Assembly (NCBI RefSeq): GCF_003573695.1
Contig: NW_020621936.1
Coordinates: forward strand, 8,680,001-8,744,000
Origin: Papaver somniferum
Taxonomy: Eukaryota > Streptophyta > Magnoliopsida > Ranunculales > Papaveraceae
Reading direction: 5' to 3'
Length of the DNA: 64,000 nt
The notes under the pieces were generated by a model that worked only from the letters and a program-made list of their open reading frames with translations, was not told the origin of the DNA and ran no database searches. The position numbers and the translations under genes were made by a program. Positions 1 through 15,776 of this stretch are shown here, one piece after another (the stretch's first letter is position 1; every line of letters begins with the position of its first letter).

Positions 1-1744
1 TTGTATACTCTCCAGAATCAAAAATACTCGCCTATAACTCCGAATAATCTTCATTACTCGATAATATTCTTCACTTCCAGTCACGGGATTTCTTCCCTTT
101 TTACAGCTTCTCACGCATCTGTATCCATCCAACATACTCTTAACAGACTCATACACGTCATAGAATAGGATATACATGCTCTGACCTCGTGCAATCTTTC
201 CAAGAATAAAGAAAATCCCGAGAATAACTCATGGGGATATATGATGCTCTGTTTTCTTCCAATCGGTGATACAACCGTACTTTGACGAGTCTAAGAGGAT
301 TACCACCCCTGTTTGCGGTTAACAGGCCCAAACCAAGCAAAAACTTCGATTGAATTTCACCAGAAACTTTCCAAACCAAATCCAGAATATTTTTCCCGTG
401 AACACGCAACTCTGTTTCCTTCTCGCCGATTATCTGGTCCAACTGGATTGATTTTGAATATCACACCACGTTTGTTAAGCCCATATGAACAAATCCAATC
501 AAATTCATCCGTTTAGTCTCACTGAAACGAGCTCAAATCGTAACCCTAATTTCGGCAGCTGAAGGTTGGTTTTTCCCGCCGGTTTTCATAATTCAAATGA
601 AGAAGAAAGGGTATCCCCCTAAACAAATTGGGGGTGCGACTAGCAGGTGCCCAACTGAGGTGCCCCTTAGTATTTGAGGTTCCCCTTAACCAAAATGAGA
701 GTCCGCATAGCACGTGTCCTTCGGGTGCCAAAATCAACTTTTCGATCCGAATTTTCCAAAAATGTGTATTTCCCAAAAATGCCTACAAATACATAAAATA
801 ACAAAATTAGTACAGAATCGAGTACCAACAATATGAAACATTGAGGACAAATTAGACACATAAATGCATCTATCACTTGGAGAGAATAAATAACACACAG
901 TCAGAGCAATTCTTCAATCGTAACGATATCTCTTAGCTTTTCTCATATGTATATCATGGATGTTTCTACATCCATGAGTAGCTAAACGCATATTGATTGA
1001 GGATGAATTCTAAGTTGTAAACAAGATTTGAGCTATTATATTAATCTACTTTGAAGTTGTTCATATGATTACCGTTTGTTTATACTATTAAGAATTTTTA
1101 TGATTGATTGAAAAATTGTTTAGGTGGCCAACAAAATTGATCTGTTGATTTAATATATTGCTAGTATTGAGTCAGGAGATAAGTAATCATCCAATAACTC
1201 GTACACAAGTAGAGAACACAAAACCTTATAGAGGGATTTTGTGGAGCGACTGTGTGTATAAACAACACTAGAAAGTGGACCTTGAGCTAAGAGTCTAACT
1301 ATTAGGGTCAGCCTATAAATTCACAAAAGCTAAAGCATTCGACCAAATTACACCTTGAGTGAGCTACTACTAGGTGGTTTGGACTAATAGAATTTGGTAT
1401 TGGATAGATTCCGTACTCAGTGATAAAAGGAATTTAGGGAACAACACTGATCTAGCTGTTATCCCACGGTTGGCGATAATCTATGAGTAACGACGAGTAG
1501 GAACCTATAATAACTCATTGACGGTTTATAAACGAACAAGGATTCCTCGATCATATATCTCTCTATTGATTAAAATTCAACTTTATTTGCTTTGATTATT
1601 TATTTGTTTAAAATCTAAAACAAAACCCCCCTTTGTGACACTTCGAGAACTAAAACTCACTGCTCTTTGTGGGAACGATCTTTACTTCCATTATGTTACC
1701 AGTTAATTGTGTAGAAATAAGATTATTAATTTGATTGCACTTAC
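1..1744. other. Unassigned repeat-like sequence
   Basis: I see no credible gene here. Reading frames are short and show no recognisable domain. The stretch 900-1744 looks like non-coding retroelement sequence: it is AT-rich, free of long frames, and abuts the family R LTR that follows. I cannot assign it to a family from the sequence alone. Confidence 0.3.
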
Positions 1745-4070
1745 GACAGCCATCAATAAGAAACAACTTGGACAGTATCAAAAACTAATATCCAAGTGTC
1801 AATCAATTCAATCAACAACCCAAAGTCCGGATTCAAGAACTGATTGAACTTATGCACAACCTGTGATATTTCAATTATACAGAAAATATAATGCGGAAAA
1901 GAAATAACACAGACACCAGAATTTGTTTAACGAGGAAACCGCAAATGTAGAAAAATCCCGGGTCCTAGTCCAGATTTGAACACCTCACTGTGTTAAGCCG
2001 CTACAGAGACTAGCCTACTACAAGTTAACTTCAGACTGGAATGTAGTTGAACCCTAACCAATCTCACACTGATCAAGGTACAATTGTGCTCCTTAGGTCT
2101 CTTAATCCCAGCAGGACTCTACGCATATCTCACCCACAACTAAAAGTTGCTACGACCCAAAGTCGAAGACTTGATAAACAAATCTGTCTCACACGGAAAA
2201 GTATATTGAAATAGATAAATTTGTCTCCCATAAAAATACCTACGATTGTTTTTTTCCGTCTTTTGATAAATCAAGGTGCACAGGAACCAATTGATATACC
2301 GGACTTATATTCCCGAAGAACATCCTAGTAATATCAATCACCTCACAATAATCTTAATCGTATGGAAGCGAAACAAGATATTGTGGAATCACAAACGATG
2401 AGACGAAGATGTTTGTGACTTCTTTTTATCTTACCTATCGGAGATAAATCTCAAGCAAATCTTAGAGAATATAGTACTCAATCACAATAGTATAAAGTAA
2501 GATCAGAACATGCAACTACAGAGAAAATAGTTGGGTTTGGCTTCACAATCCAGTGAAGTTTTCAAGTCGTTAACCTATGAGGGTTTTACGAAAACCCTAG
2601 GTTAAAGGAGAATAGACTCTAGTCGCAACTAGTATCACACATGAGGTGTGGGGATTAGGTTTCCCAGTTTCTAGAGTTCTCCCTTATATAGTCTTTAAAT
2701 CAGGGTTTGATAGCTTTGGAACAAAGCAATCAATATTCACCTTTAGATGAATACCTGGTTAGATTCAAACTAATATCTTTCAACCGTTAGATCGAACTTA
2801 GCTTGTTACACACAAATGAAATGTACCTTCATTTAGATATAGGTAACCGTACCTAAACGTGTACATAGCTCAACAATAGTTAACCGAAGTTAGCCATATG
2901 AACACTTTCATATCAACCTTATTTATATTAACCACAACTAGTTCAAATGACTCAAATGAAACTAGTTATAAAGTTGTTCAATTGTTTATATTTTCATAGA
3001 AGTATACAAGACACAATTGAAGCAAAATCGGTTTGATTCACTCGAATCAATTCATGAACATTATAGCCACGGTTTGCAAAATATTACATTCCTTATTATA
3101 TAAATGTATTGGTTCATGATACAACCGATTCTAGAACATAACCCACTCAAGTATGCAAACGGGTATGTATACCTAAGTAGTCGTACTTGGACTGTGTTCG
3201 GCAGTATGCAAACGGGTACACATACTGTCGTATACTTCCAAACTTCAGTTGAAACCAGTACGCGTATATGTACGCATATTCTAGTACCCGGACTTCAACT
3301 GACCTCACCAGTACGCGTACAAGTACGCATACTCTAGCTCACGGACTTTACCTGACCAACCAGTTTGCATAAGGGTATGCATAGTAAGTTCCGGTCTTGG
3401 ATCAACACATAATGCAAGTACACATACTGTGCTTATAATCCAATCATGGTTAAGTGTTCTAAACTCCCATTTTAATCATTGAAACACTCTTAGAAGACGA
3501 CAATAGCTGTCTCACACAAACTATTAGCTTCAAAGCAATTTTCAAGTGATTGAATGATCAATACGAAACATTCTGAGTCTACATCAAATGACTGTCTCAC
3601 ACAAATCATGTAAGATGTTACCAGGCGATTTTCACATGATCATCTTTTGACTTTCGTCAAGAATATAAGATGAACTTGGTTAAAGCAAAAGCTTACCAAT
3701 ACATATTTCGAGAAATATATAAGCGAGTTAAACTCAACTCGAAATATCAAATGTGTAGAAAATGAAGTCTATATAGCTATACGACTTTTGTCTCAAATAT
3801 AAGATAGAGTAGAAATAGACTTTTGAGTGATAGATGAGTTTCAGTCTCCACATACCTTTTGTTGATGAAGTTCCACAAGATCCCCTTAGTAGTTCTTCCT
3901 CTTCAATTGATGAACGCCACGAAGTCTAAAGCTCAACTACACATTTTATCCTAGTCCAAGACATAGCTATAAGTAGACTAGAAATCAAGACTTGTAGTTT
4001 TGATCACTAAAATTGACAAACAAGCTTGAGATATCAACGCTTGCGAGTATAACCGAGCAGTGCTCTAACA
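1745..4070 (-). repeat. Long LTR of retroelement family R (minus orientation)
   Basis: Read on the minus strand, this stretch starts TGTTAGAGCA at 4070 and runs about 2.3 kb. A second, truncated copy of the same sequence starts with the same TGTTAGAGCA at 44435 on the plus strand and can be followed for about 1.3 kb. Shared landmarks include a segment centred on TTTCGAGTTGAGTTTA and a repeated GTGTGAGACAG. The TGTT start, the length and the lack of coding frames fit an LTR. No primer-binding site or gag/pol lies next to it, so it looks like a solo or truncated LTR. The 1745 boundary is approximate and the superfamily is not determined. Confidence 0.6.
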
Positions 4071-5547
4071 CCTTGCTTATACGTAATGTTATACAAGACA
4101 TATGTGTTTTCTTATGAATAATTAGGTGGTAACATTTCTTACGAGTTTATGATATTTATTTGATGCTGAGAATAAAATGAGAGAATAATTATAAGGTCAT
4201 CAGGACGTCGATATAATTCATGGTTTCCATATTTTGTACTATTTATATTTGTTCTAGTTATCTGAATTCTATTTTTTGGTGTATTCCCCATTCGAATGGA
4301 ACAAGCATCCCCAAACAACTGGAACTTCTACCAACGTAGGCGCGGTAGAGACAAGTTAATGTGGAAGATAACGAAGTTAACTCTAATTCAAACATAGGAG
4401 AAAGTGGAAAGAAAAGAAAAAAGGTTGACGCAACATAAGCCAAAAGTGAGCTGCTGGCAGAAAAAGTGTGTTAAATTGTTAATTCAATGGAAAGTCATCT
4501 TCAATAAAAGAAAATTGTCTTAGAAAACAATGATGGAGCTGAACTTAGGGAACCTTTGGAGGATTTGAGAGCTTATGTATCACGTTGGATGACTATTTAA
4601 AGATTAGTCTTAGAACATCTAGGATGAATGGGTGGCAGAAGTTATTTGTGAGCTTGAAAAGCAATGAACATCGTGTTGATTTTGCTGAAAAACTTCTAGG
4701 AAAACGTTCAAAAACTGTAATGAGAGATGCATTTGTTAGCTTATGTGAATCTTGAGCGAGTAGGGGTTGCAAAACAATGGATGAAAAACCATTATTATTT
4801 CTCAAGTACTAAGCCAAGATTTAATATGTTATTTGAATGTTGTAGGTTAAACTTTTGAATGATGAACAAATTAATATTGAATTGATTTGTCGATTTGCTC
4901 TAAAGTTTGTAACTCAGGCTGAGAGCCTCTAAGTCATGTTCTCTTAATTCACTCTAAATTTTGTAACTGGAATTGAGACATCTGATTGGGTTGTACCATG
5001 TTGAAAGGTTACATTTATAATAATTATTTATGTTTTTATTTATTTTTTTATCTTTTGAAGTTGAAAGATAATAATGGGTGAAACTTCTAGCAGTCTGTCC
5101 TATATACTAGTCTAGGTATACCACTTAATGACTTAAACCAAAATTTTTAATTTAATTTTCATTTTGTTTTGTGCTGTTTTTGGTAGTAAGCCTTTATATG
5201 GAGTACCAAATTAATACACCATGACCAATAACCACGTGACTAATTAATGTCCTAGTTGCGTCTTTTAAATATAAATGATGTTAAATACGCTTTTAGGTTT
5301 TTGTTAAATATGAATGGACTTTATTTAAACATTGCGCAAAGGTCTTAGGTTCTCGTTTTTTTTTATTACTTTTGATATTGCGAATGCCTATATCTGTCTG
5401 TGTAGTATGTTGGTGTTTTATATTCTTGGGACTAATTTTCAGAATTGTTAACTTTTACGGTAACCTGAGGTTGAGACTGAATCCTGTTTAGTACTTAAAC
5501 AATTTAAGAAAACTAGCCGTGTAAGCCCAAAATATAAGAAGTTAATT
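4071..5547. other. Intergenic stretch, no gene recognised
   Basis: There are only short unsupported frames. Being next to the Harbinger pseudogene, it could hold a decayed Myb/SANT companion ORF of that transposon. I see a lysine-rich patch near 4400 but nothing diagnostic. Confidence 0.3.
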
Positions 5548-7217
5548 TCGTCCGGTAGGGTTTTCACTGATGATGTTTTAAATGGAAATCCTAGGAATAT
5601 GTACCATCTCTTGAGAATGACGAAGGATCCTTTCACCATGTCGTGTAACGAATGTTGTCCTAAAGGGTTGTTGAGGGATTGTAAATATGTAGACATAGTT
5701 GGAAAAAAAATGACGATGTTTGTGTATATTATGAGCATAATTGTATGAACCAGAATGTTTTGCATCATTTCCAACATTCGGGCGAGACGGTTAGTAAAGT
5801 TTTTTCATGAAGTGTTAGATGCTATGAAAAGATGGTTCGCTGAAATTCTAGTTCCTCTTGCAAATATATTTGAGAAACCAACTATTACTGAAAGGCATAA
5901 ACGTCTTAGAGAATTTGTTTTTAGAGGAGTCATTGGTGCTTTAGATGGTACTTTAATTAGTGCAAGCATTCTAGTGGACAAACAGACACCTTATTGTGGA
6001 AAGGGATATGAGAATATATGCAAAATGTGTTGGCTATATGTGATTGGGACACCTATTTCATGTATGTGGTGGTTGGATAGGAAGGGCCAACGCATGATTC
6101 TAGAGTGATGAACGAGGCAGTTCGAGATCCATCATTCAATTTTCCGTTACCTCCTCCTGGTATGACCTATACAGCTTTAATATTCTTTTTCTGTGTTCAT
6201 GTTAGCTTATGCGAAGTTATTTGTGAGCTTGAAAATCTGTAATGTTGTCAACTAATATTAGCCTTCATTCTCACCTTTACTTATTCTTTCACACATGTGT
6301 ATTTTAGAAAGTCATTCTAGTTTGTGAATATGTGCAGTAGTTGTTGACACATTGTTATTACATCTCAGTAGTAGTTCAATAGTGCCTATCATTTCCACAA
6401 AAGTCGCATGTTTATTGCTTGCACCCAAGTCTTATAAGTTAAATTTCTGCAGCAATATTTTCTTTTCTATGTGAGTCATTTCATTATATATTTTGTTGAA
6501 TTTGAGCAGACAAATATTATCTGTGTGATGCTGCATAGTCTCACACAAGGGGCATTATGTGTCTGTATCGGAACGTAAGGTATTGGCTAGGTAATTACCG
6601 GAGAGTTCATTCAACATCAAAAGAAGAAAAGTTTAATCAACCGATTGAAGAATGTGATCGAGAGAGCATTTAGGGCATTGAAAGTACGTTTCCAGTCTTA
6701 AGTAAAATGCCCTATTACTCATTTGAGATACAAAGAGATATAGTCATTGCCTGCATGTTGTTGTTTTTTTTATAAAAGGAAATTTCATAAAACTAACTGA
6801 AAGAAATTACATTGTTTCCATTACAAAGAACACTTGACCACTTTTCCTTTCTAGACTTATATCCCAACATCTAGAGTCAACATGCATATCTGCATGTTTG
6901 TTAAGGAATTTAGCTAGATTATCCGCTAAACTATTGCAGGATCTCCAAATATATACAAAAGAAGAACTAGCAAGAAATTTTCTGAACTCTAAAGCTTGGA
7001 GCAGAATAGCTTTCGAAGTCAGTCAATACATAATTTTCTATGCCATAATGCATTAGATGATTAGTTGTTTCAACAATATGAGAACAAGGTATTTGAGATA
7101 TATGAAATACAAGGGGATGAGGAAGCGGAAATGGAAGAAAGTGTTCGTCATTTGTTTGGACGACAAGAGCAAATTTTGATGAGCACTTTAGGTGATGAGA
7201 TAGCTAATCTCTTTTAG
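5548..7217 (+). pseudogene. PIF/Harbinger (DDE_Tnp_4) transposase, decayed
   Basis: Joined over several frames, the translation follows the Harbinger transposase. An N-terminal segment MYHLLRMTKDPF is followed by FQHSGETVSKVFHEVLDAM, then the DDE core beginning GVIGALDGT (first catalytic Asp) with a downstream QTPYCGKG. After 6108 the frame shifts and continues with a degenerate segment ending SFNFPLPPPG. A likely intron then leads at about 6514 to YYLCDAA, RNVRYWLG and ALKVRFPVLSKMPYYSFE. The C-terminus ends at TAG 7215-7217 with GDEIANLF. Defects seen are a frameshift near 5798, a frameshift near 6090, an in-frame stop after CDAA, and a LINE fragment splitting the 3' part at 6766-7020. It is non-functional. 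The family assignment rests on motif order recognised by eye. Confidence 0.75.
6766..7020 (-). mobile_element. 5'-truncated LINE (RNase H end and A-tail)
   Basis: On the minus strand this reads as the C-terminal part of a LINE RNase H domain (the segment around CNSLADNLAKFLNKH matches the usual NxxADxLAK motif). It is followed by a short 3' tail ending in an A-run, visible as the T-run at 6766-6773 on the plus strand. It interrupts the Harbinger transposase just after its IVIACM segment. I could not define a target-site duplication. Confidence 0.6.
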
Positions 7218-8052
7218 ATTATATTGTTTCTTTATGTTTTTGGATTTAATCTTGAAACCTATCTCGATTTTATTGTTTTGTGATGTCTAATATGTTTAAT
7301 TCCATAAAAAAGAAAGGGTAAAGTGTGTGCAAGGATATTTTTGTCCCTAATAAAACTTGTCAGTTAAGTCAGATCTGACACAAAAAACAAACACATTTTC
7401 TGAGATAAATGTCACTAAGTCAGATGATTTCAGACGGATCCAGACAAATCAGACTCAGACAAACCAGTTGAGTTATGAGAAAACAAGCATGGTAAGCCAG
7501 GTTGAATCAATTTTTCCCATACTGTATACCAACTCGATCACATAGTGATAGTGTCTGTACCGACTCGCTTATGCCGGAAATGGCAACAGATTTTCTTGTT
7601 TTAATTCTCCTACCTGATTGGACTCAGGTTGCCAAGAAAACCCGCTTTTTACGGCCTCTGAGATTCAAGAATCTTTATGTACCTCAGTAACCCTAGTTCC
7701 TCACGGTATCCCACAAATCTGGACTAAGTTGCAGCCGGACACGGACCCTAAAAAGTTTATGTAAAAGCCGCCATGTGCAAACTCGGCTCACATAAGCAGC
7801 GATTAAAGCAACCACAGTCATGGGCGGGACTAAATACTATAACCCAGACTAAAAGAAGGACCAAAACCAAAAAACACTTTCACTTTACACATCTCTCTCT
7901 CAAAATAACCCCACCATTCCCAATAAAATTTACTTCCCAAAACACCCTTCCCACAAAGAAAAATTCCCTTGAAATCCCCCCAACAACCTCTTGTTTCAGT
8001 TCTTTCTACCAAACCCCCCTCCTAAAAAATTGTATTTTTCCTCAACACATTA
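7218..8052. other. Upstream region of the DAHP synthase gene
   Basis: No gene is seen. The stretch 7350-7460 is rich in short CAGA-type repeats (CAGATCTGACA, CAGACAAATCAGACTCAGAC) of unknown origin. 7840-8040 is A/C-rich and shades into the promoter. Confidence 0.4.
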
Positions 8053-8066
8053 AAACCCTATAAATT
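8053..8066 (+). promoter_or_regulatory. TATA box overlapping a telo-box
   Basis: AAACCCTATAAAT combines a plant telo-box (AAACCCTA, 8053-8060) with a TATA box (TATAAAT, 8059-8065). It lies about 135 bases before the start codon and is followed by a CT-rich leader, as expected for a transcription start near 8090. The functional role is inferred from position and sequence. Confidence 0.6.
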
Positions 8067-8196
8067 TCCCTCACATTCTCCTTTCTCCAAATAGGGTTCG
8101 CATTTTTCTTTTCCTCGCTTCCTCAATCTCACTCTAAATCTAAGATTTTTGTGAAATAAAGGAAAAGAGAAAAAAGGAACTCTAAATACAAAATCA

Positions 8197-11111
<2,915 letters not shown>

Positions 11112-11307
11112 AAGTAACTAAAAGCAAAAGAAATCTCTAATTAAGTGTTGTTGGTTTAATTTTTTACATGGTTCCAGTTGAACAAATGTCTTAATTTTTA
11201 ATCATGGGTTTTTGTGGGTTTAAACTATGTGTATGTAATGTATACTATTAGTGAAACAAGTCATGGTTTGGGGATTTTGAAACCTTGAAATGAAGAGGGG
11301 GAGAACA

Positions 11308-11313
11308 AATAAA
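11308..11313 (+). terminator. Possible poly(A) signal of DAHP synthase
   Basis: An AATAAA hexamer lies about 200 bases after the stop codon, within a T-rich downstream stretch. Plant signals are loose, so this is only a plausible candidate. TATGTAATG-type elements near 11230 are an alternative. Confidence 0.3.
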
Positions 11314-11971
11314 GATCTATTAATTAATTTATTTTATTTCTTCTTTTTGATAAGAAGCATTTCCGATACTTTTGTTTTGTTTCGGCAATTTCAGCTGGTT
11401 CTGAGAAATATATGTGCCTGTACCTGCAGTTTTAATTCGGAACTATCATTCGTGCACACCAGGTTGTACTTTGTACTGGATATAACTTGGCATTTTACTA
11501 TATACAGGAAGGATAGCATGGCATTGCTATTTGGGACCTAACATATTGTGAATCCGAGTCGTTGGTAGGATCCGAGTCAAGGTTGGTAGAATCCTGGGAT
11601 TAAATTTTTACTCCAGAGGATTGGTCGAAGTTCACAAGACAACCGAAGATGTATCGAGTAAGAGAGCATTTCATACGAGGTTTAACCTGAACTAGCCAAA
11701 TTACCCTTCTTAATTTAACTCACATTTGCACTTTCCTCATAGGGAGGATATGATCCAACTTTCAAAATCCGTTCCGTCTTTACTTTGTCTATCGAGTCGC
11801 ATCTTCCTTTTTATTTTTGGGTGAAGACTTTTGTTTGTTTTGTCTTGATCCCCTCTGGATATTTCAAGAAAATAAAATGTGTTAGGAAAAATATCTTTTT
11901 GATTTCAGCATGAAACACGTTGTTCCCACGAGGCCGTCAGAAATGTTGTTCATATATTTTTTCATGAAACC
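11314..11971. other. Intergenic stretch, no gene recognised
   Basis: No coding or repeat signal is recognised. It ends where the truncated left LTR of the gag-only element begins. Confidence 0.4.
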
Positions 11972-12978
11972 CTCCTTTTCACTCACGTATGTAAACCTCA
12001 CTCTCACATATGCTATCCTTAGCAAGCCTGTCGAATTTCCCCTCCTTAGGACTATTTATATAGCAGCTTTATTTTGCCAAACCGTGCATAACCGCTACAC
12101 ACGCATGGGACAGCCATTTGTCCCATAAAGCAGTTCTGTCAACCGCCAATAACTGTGCTAACTGACCAGTTCTTCTCCAACTCGCACCAATCAACCAACA
12201 CCTGTTCTTTAGCAGTTACAACTCTTCTCCCACGCTTATAAACTTCATTTATAACCGCTCCTCTTCATCACGAATCATTGACATGCTTGTGATGCTCGTA
12301 ACTGACTTGCAACCGTCACTTGAGCCATATTGCACGCTTGTTGCAACATGCTGGATTCTGTCTTGCGCCAACGTTCAGCCCTCTTGGCCCTGCATACTTA
12401 TCACTCTAAACTCATGCACGGACATTCCTTAACCTTCAAACATCAATGCCAGCTCCATTAGCTCACTCTAGTTGCCCATGCGTCATATCTGCTTCACTAC
12501 GCCAATTAGCTTGACAACAGCAATGCAACTCTTGCATTAACGACTTGTTTGCATTATTCAAGCTTTGGCCAACCTTGAATATATGCCATAGACCAACTCT
12601 TGATCTATTCTTCACTCTTTAATCATCCTTGAGCTTGGGCCAACTCAGTTCCATGGATATGCATCGATGCCAACATCGCATGTTGCATCTGTCACTTTGG
12701 CCTCAACTTGTCATTCCCTGAATGAAGCTTCATGTGTCGTCTAATCTGCTTCATTACTTAGCCAATGTGCTTTACAGTGTAGCACTACCTTTGTGCTTCA
12801 CCGTCCTGCAAGGTTATGCTATTCTCAGCACTTGACGGTCTTGTACAAAATACCGCTATTATGGCTTCGTTGCACTATTATAGCTTCGTTGCGCTATTAT
12901 AGCTTTGCACTGCGCCATTACGGCTGAGAACTGACTTGGCCTGCATAATCATTATGCTTCACTTGTAGTACCGTAATA
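11972..12978 (-). repeat. 3' LTR of the gag-only element, truncated
   Basis: It aligns with 16139-17156 through shared landmarks such as the TTTATA box region, the GGGACAGCCAT segment and the repeated GCTTCGTTGC units near 12870. The part matching 15777-16138 (R/U5) is absent, replaced by unrelated sequence before about 11972. Confidence 0.75.
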
Positions 12979-13002
12979 GACCTCCCCCACCTAATCCTTT
13001 CA
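12979..13002 (-). promoter_or_regulatory. Polypurine tract of the gag-only element
   Basis: On the minus strand a purine-rich run (AAAGGATTAGGTGGGGGAGG) lies immediately before the LTR start, the position of the plus-strand primer in LTR elements. Confidence 0.6.
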
Positions 13003-14445
13003 ATGTCCTCGTTGAATGTGACCCAGTATGAACACCATACTTGTCTTAACTTTGCTTCATCTTCTCTCAGAACCTTTTCTGAAAATCAGTAACTACTTTT
13101 GGCTAACCCTTTCCAATGGTCCCCTCCGATTGCATCCACATCACTTAGCTTTACTGCTTTTCCGTTGATCTCATATATTTGAGCCACTTCTCGGCGTTGT
13201 GCACTACGCTTATGCTGCTACTCAAATCATGCATCAATATCCAAATGCAAACCTGAAATTCTTTTTAGCCAATTCCTCCAAATTTGGCCTGAATTTCGCC
13301 TTGAATCATTTATGCCTAAGTGTATGCACAAAATGATTCTTCCCAACTTGATCACTACGATCATTGCCATAGTCTTTCGCCTCCCGACTTTGCCTTTTGC
13401 ATCTAACTCAACATGACAAGGACTTATAAATGACTCGGCTTCGTTTTCAATCAATTTTGATGGCAACCCGCCTTTGAACTGTTGTTCTCCGTGATCCTCA
13501 TTAAGCACGTCACAAAGTAAATAGGGGTTCTCTTTGCGCAAGACACCCGCATTCCATACTTCATGCCTTGCCAAACTCTGATTATGCAGATATCATTCAA
13601 GAACTCATTTCTATGAATGTGGCCATCAAGTATAAACTCTTTATACTTATGCCATATTGCATACCCGTACTAGAATGACAAGTTTTCTTTGCTCAACTTC
13701 CATACATCAAAAATATTGAGTTGCACAACCCATCTACGCAACTGTGACTAACTGTCTCTTGGACATATTATTAGCTAACCCTTTAGTTGTCCATACGCTA
13801 TGCCTTCAAAGCTAAAATGTCTCCAAATACTTCTTTGAACTGCGTTGCTACTTTCCTGGAAAGTGTGTGTTTTTCTCTAAGGCCATGAGTTCTACCCAAC
13901 TCATGCTTGTTGATAAAATGATCTCTAACTTGCTGTATTGCTTGCACTGTCGCCGCCCATCTGCCATCGTGCCATTTTGCAATCTCCCGAACAGCAACAT
14001 CACTTCTACATCAACTAGGATCCTTGTCATATGCTTTGCTTATTAGCTTTAAACTTGTCTTGTCATTGCATACGTTAGCCTAAGTATGCTACTTGCAGCA
14101 TCTCCCCATGAACTAGCTTTACATCGTAAATAAAGAGGCAAGACTTTATAAATGAAAACACCTTCATTCATTACTGCTCTTACATGACAAAGACCATGTA
14201 CCATTACATGATTGATCCACTGATCACTTTTCGAAAGCTAAAACTTCATTAACAAAGCAACTTGCTTACACCAAAGCAAAGTATATACAAACTTGAAGAC
14301 TCAAATAAAAGTTTGTACAACCAAACTCTACACACAAAGTTTGCAACAACTAACAACTCAAGCTACATAAAACAAGGCCAAAAGCACTCCTGTTTTGGCA
14401 TCAAAGTGTTGTCAACAGAGACAACAACACTTACTTGTTTTTAGC
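13003..14445 (-). other. Internal non-coding part of the gag-only element
   Basis: It lies between gag and the polypurine tract, where pol would be in an autonomous element. No protease, RT, RNase H or integrase motif is visible in any frame; the longest frames (115 and 60 aa) resemble nothing I know. Confidence 0.5.
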
Positions 14446-15640
14446 TTAGTTTATTTTTTCGAAGTGAGCGACAATCTCGCTACGAGGTGTATTCATTGAA
14501 CCTTCACTTCTTCCTTCACGAGTCTTGCTGGACTGATCCCCATAATCATCCCCAACTGATGCCTTAAGTTGTGCCTTGAGTGGACAGCTTCTAGAGAAGT
14601 GTAAACCTTTGCAAATGAAACATCCCCTATACTTCCCGGCTGAAGGGAGTAGTTCCTCTTCCTTAGGTTCATGCTTGCGCTTACTGTCAACAGATTTTTC
14701 CTTTCCTTTGGATTTTCCTTCGCATCTTTGCACATCTTCAGTCGTTGTGCTACTGGCAAGCTCTTTTACCGTCTGCATAGCCATCTGGATACTCTGCACT
14801 TTGCGCTTCTTAAGTTCACACTTGAACTTGCGCCAGCCAGAAATGGGAACATATGATCTTCCTCACTCATGCCACATGTCTCTTGCACCAATGCAAAAAA
14901 GTTTTCAACATAGGCCTGTGGTGTACCCGTCATTCGTAGCCTACGTAAACTTTCTCTTGCATACCAAGCACCATTGCTTGGCCAGAACTGACATCTCAGT
15001 CCATCTTTCATGTCATTCCATGACATATGATTGGCATAATTAGCAGCTTCATCTTCTTGCAGCATGGTTCTCCACCAAACCTTTGCATCACCACCAAGGT
15101 AATTGCCTGCGAGAGTTACTTTTTGTCCTTCCCCAGTTCCATTTTCCTCAAAGTATGCCTCAACGTCATACAAAAAATTCTCAATTTCTCTAGCATTTCT
15201 GGAACCTGCGTAAATTCTTGGCTCAGACACTCGATTTGAGCTTTCTCCATGCACGTTTGCCACTACAAACATGTCGTTACTGATTAACCTGCGAATGCTT
15301 GCCACTTCCTCAGACATTTGCTTCGCATGGCTTGTTAGTATGTTCTTTATGTCACTGAATTGCACCTTCAATTCAGTCACTTCAGCATTGGTTTCGCAAT
15401 TTAACAAGGTTGCATCAGACACCTTGTCCTCGACTGCACCTACCCTTTCGTCAAATTATTTAAACCAATATGATGTTCTTCCTTCAAGTATGTCTAGCCT
15501 TCCCTTATCTTCAGAAACAAGAGGATTTTCAGTGCCATCAGCACCAAAGTCAATGGTTAAATCACCAAGATCACCATATTCCTCAAGTTGATCGAATACA
15601 CCTGGTAGTTCTTCTTCGATCATCATGCCATTAGAACTCA
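14446..15640 (-). pseudogene. Gag polyprotein of the gag-only element, two defects
   Basis: This is a Retrotrans_gag-type capsid protein. Reading starts at ATG 15640 (MSSNGMMIEEELPG) and meets an in-frame TAA near 15458, after which the frame continues (FDERVGAVEDKVSDATLL). The capsid core contains RIYAGSRNAREIENFLYDVE, then AKVWWRT, then RESLRRLRMTGTPQAYVENF, the usual order for plant gypsy Gag. Near 14830 a one-base shift moves the frame. The second part (14799-14446) is Lys/Glu-rich and holds one zinc knuckle, CFICKGLHFSRSC (CX2CX3HX5C spacing), then a charged tail. No protease follows. One stop and one frameshift make this copy inactive, though the protein must have been kept in the family for the element to be mobile. 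Confidence 0.75.
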
Positions 15641-15760
15641 TTTCTAATGCAATACTCTGAAAATAATGCGCCACTTACTTGCTCACAGGAAAATAGCTTA
15701 AGAGAGAAAGAAGTACTAGTGTATTACCCAAGAAATACACTCGAACTGTGCACCAAACAC

Positions 15761-15776
15761 AGCTCTGATACCCGAC
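15761..15776 (-). promoter_or_regulatory. Primer-binding site, tRNA-iMet-like
   Basis: On the minus strand, directly after the LTR end, GTCGGGTATCAGAGCT contains GGTATCAGAGC, the complement of the initiator tRNA-Met 3' end used by many plant LTR elements. This fixes the orientation of the element and the LTR boundary at 15777. Confidence 0.75.

Noticed and set aside
4258..4805. Myb/SANT companion ORF of the Harbinger element
   Set aside because: Only a short lysine-rich patch is visible. No SANT tryptophan pattern could be followed in any frame, so no feature was called.
14576..15591. Plus-strand frames of 106-155 residues
   Set aside because: They are antisense shadows of the minus-strand gag of the gag-only element.
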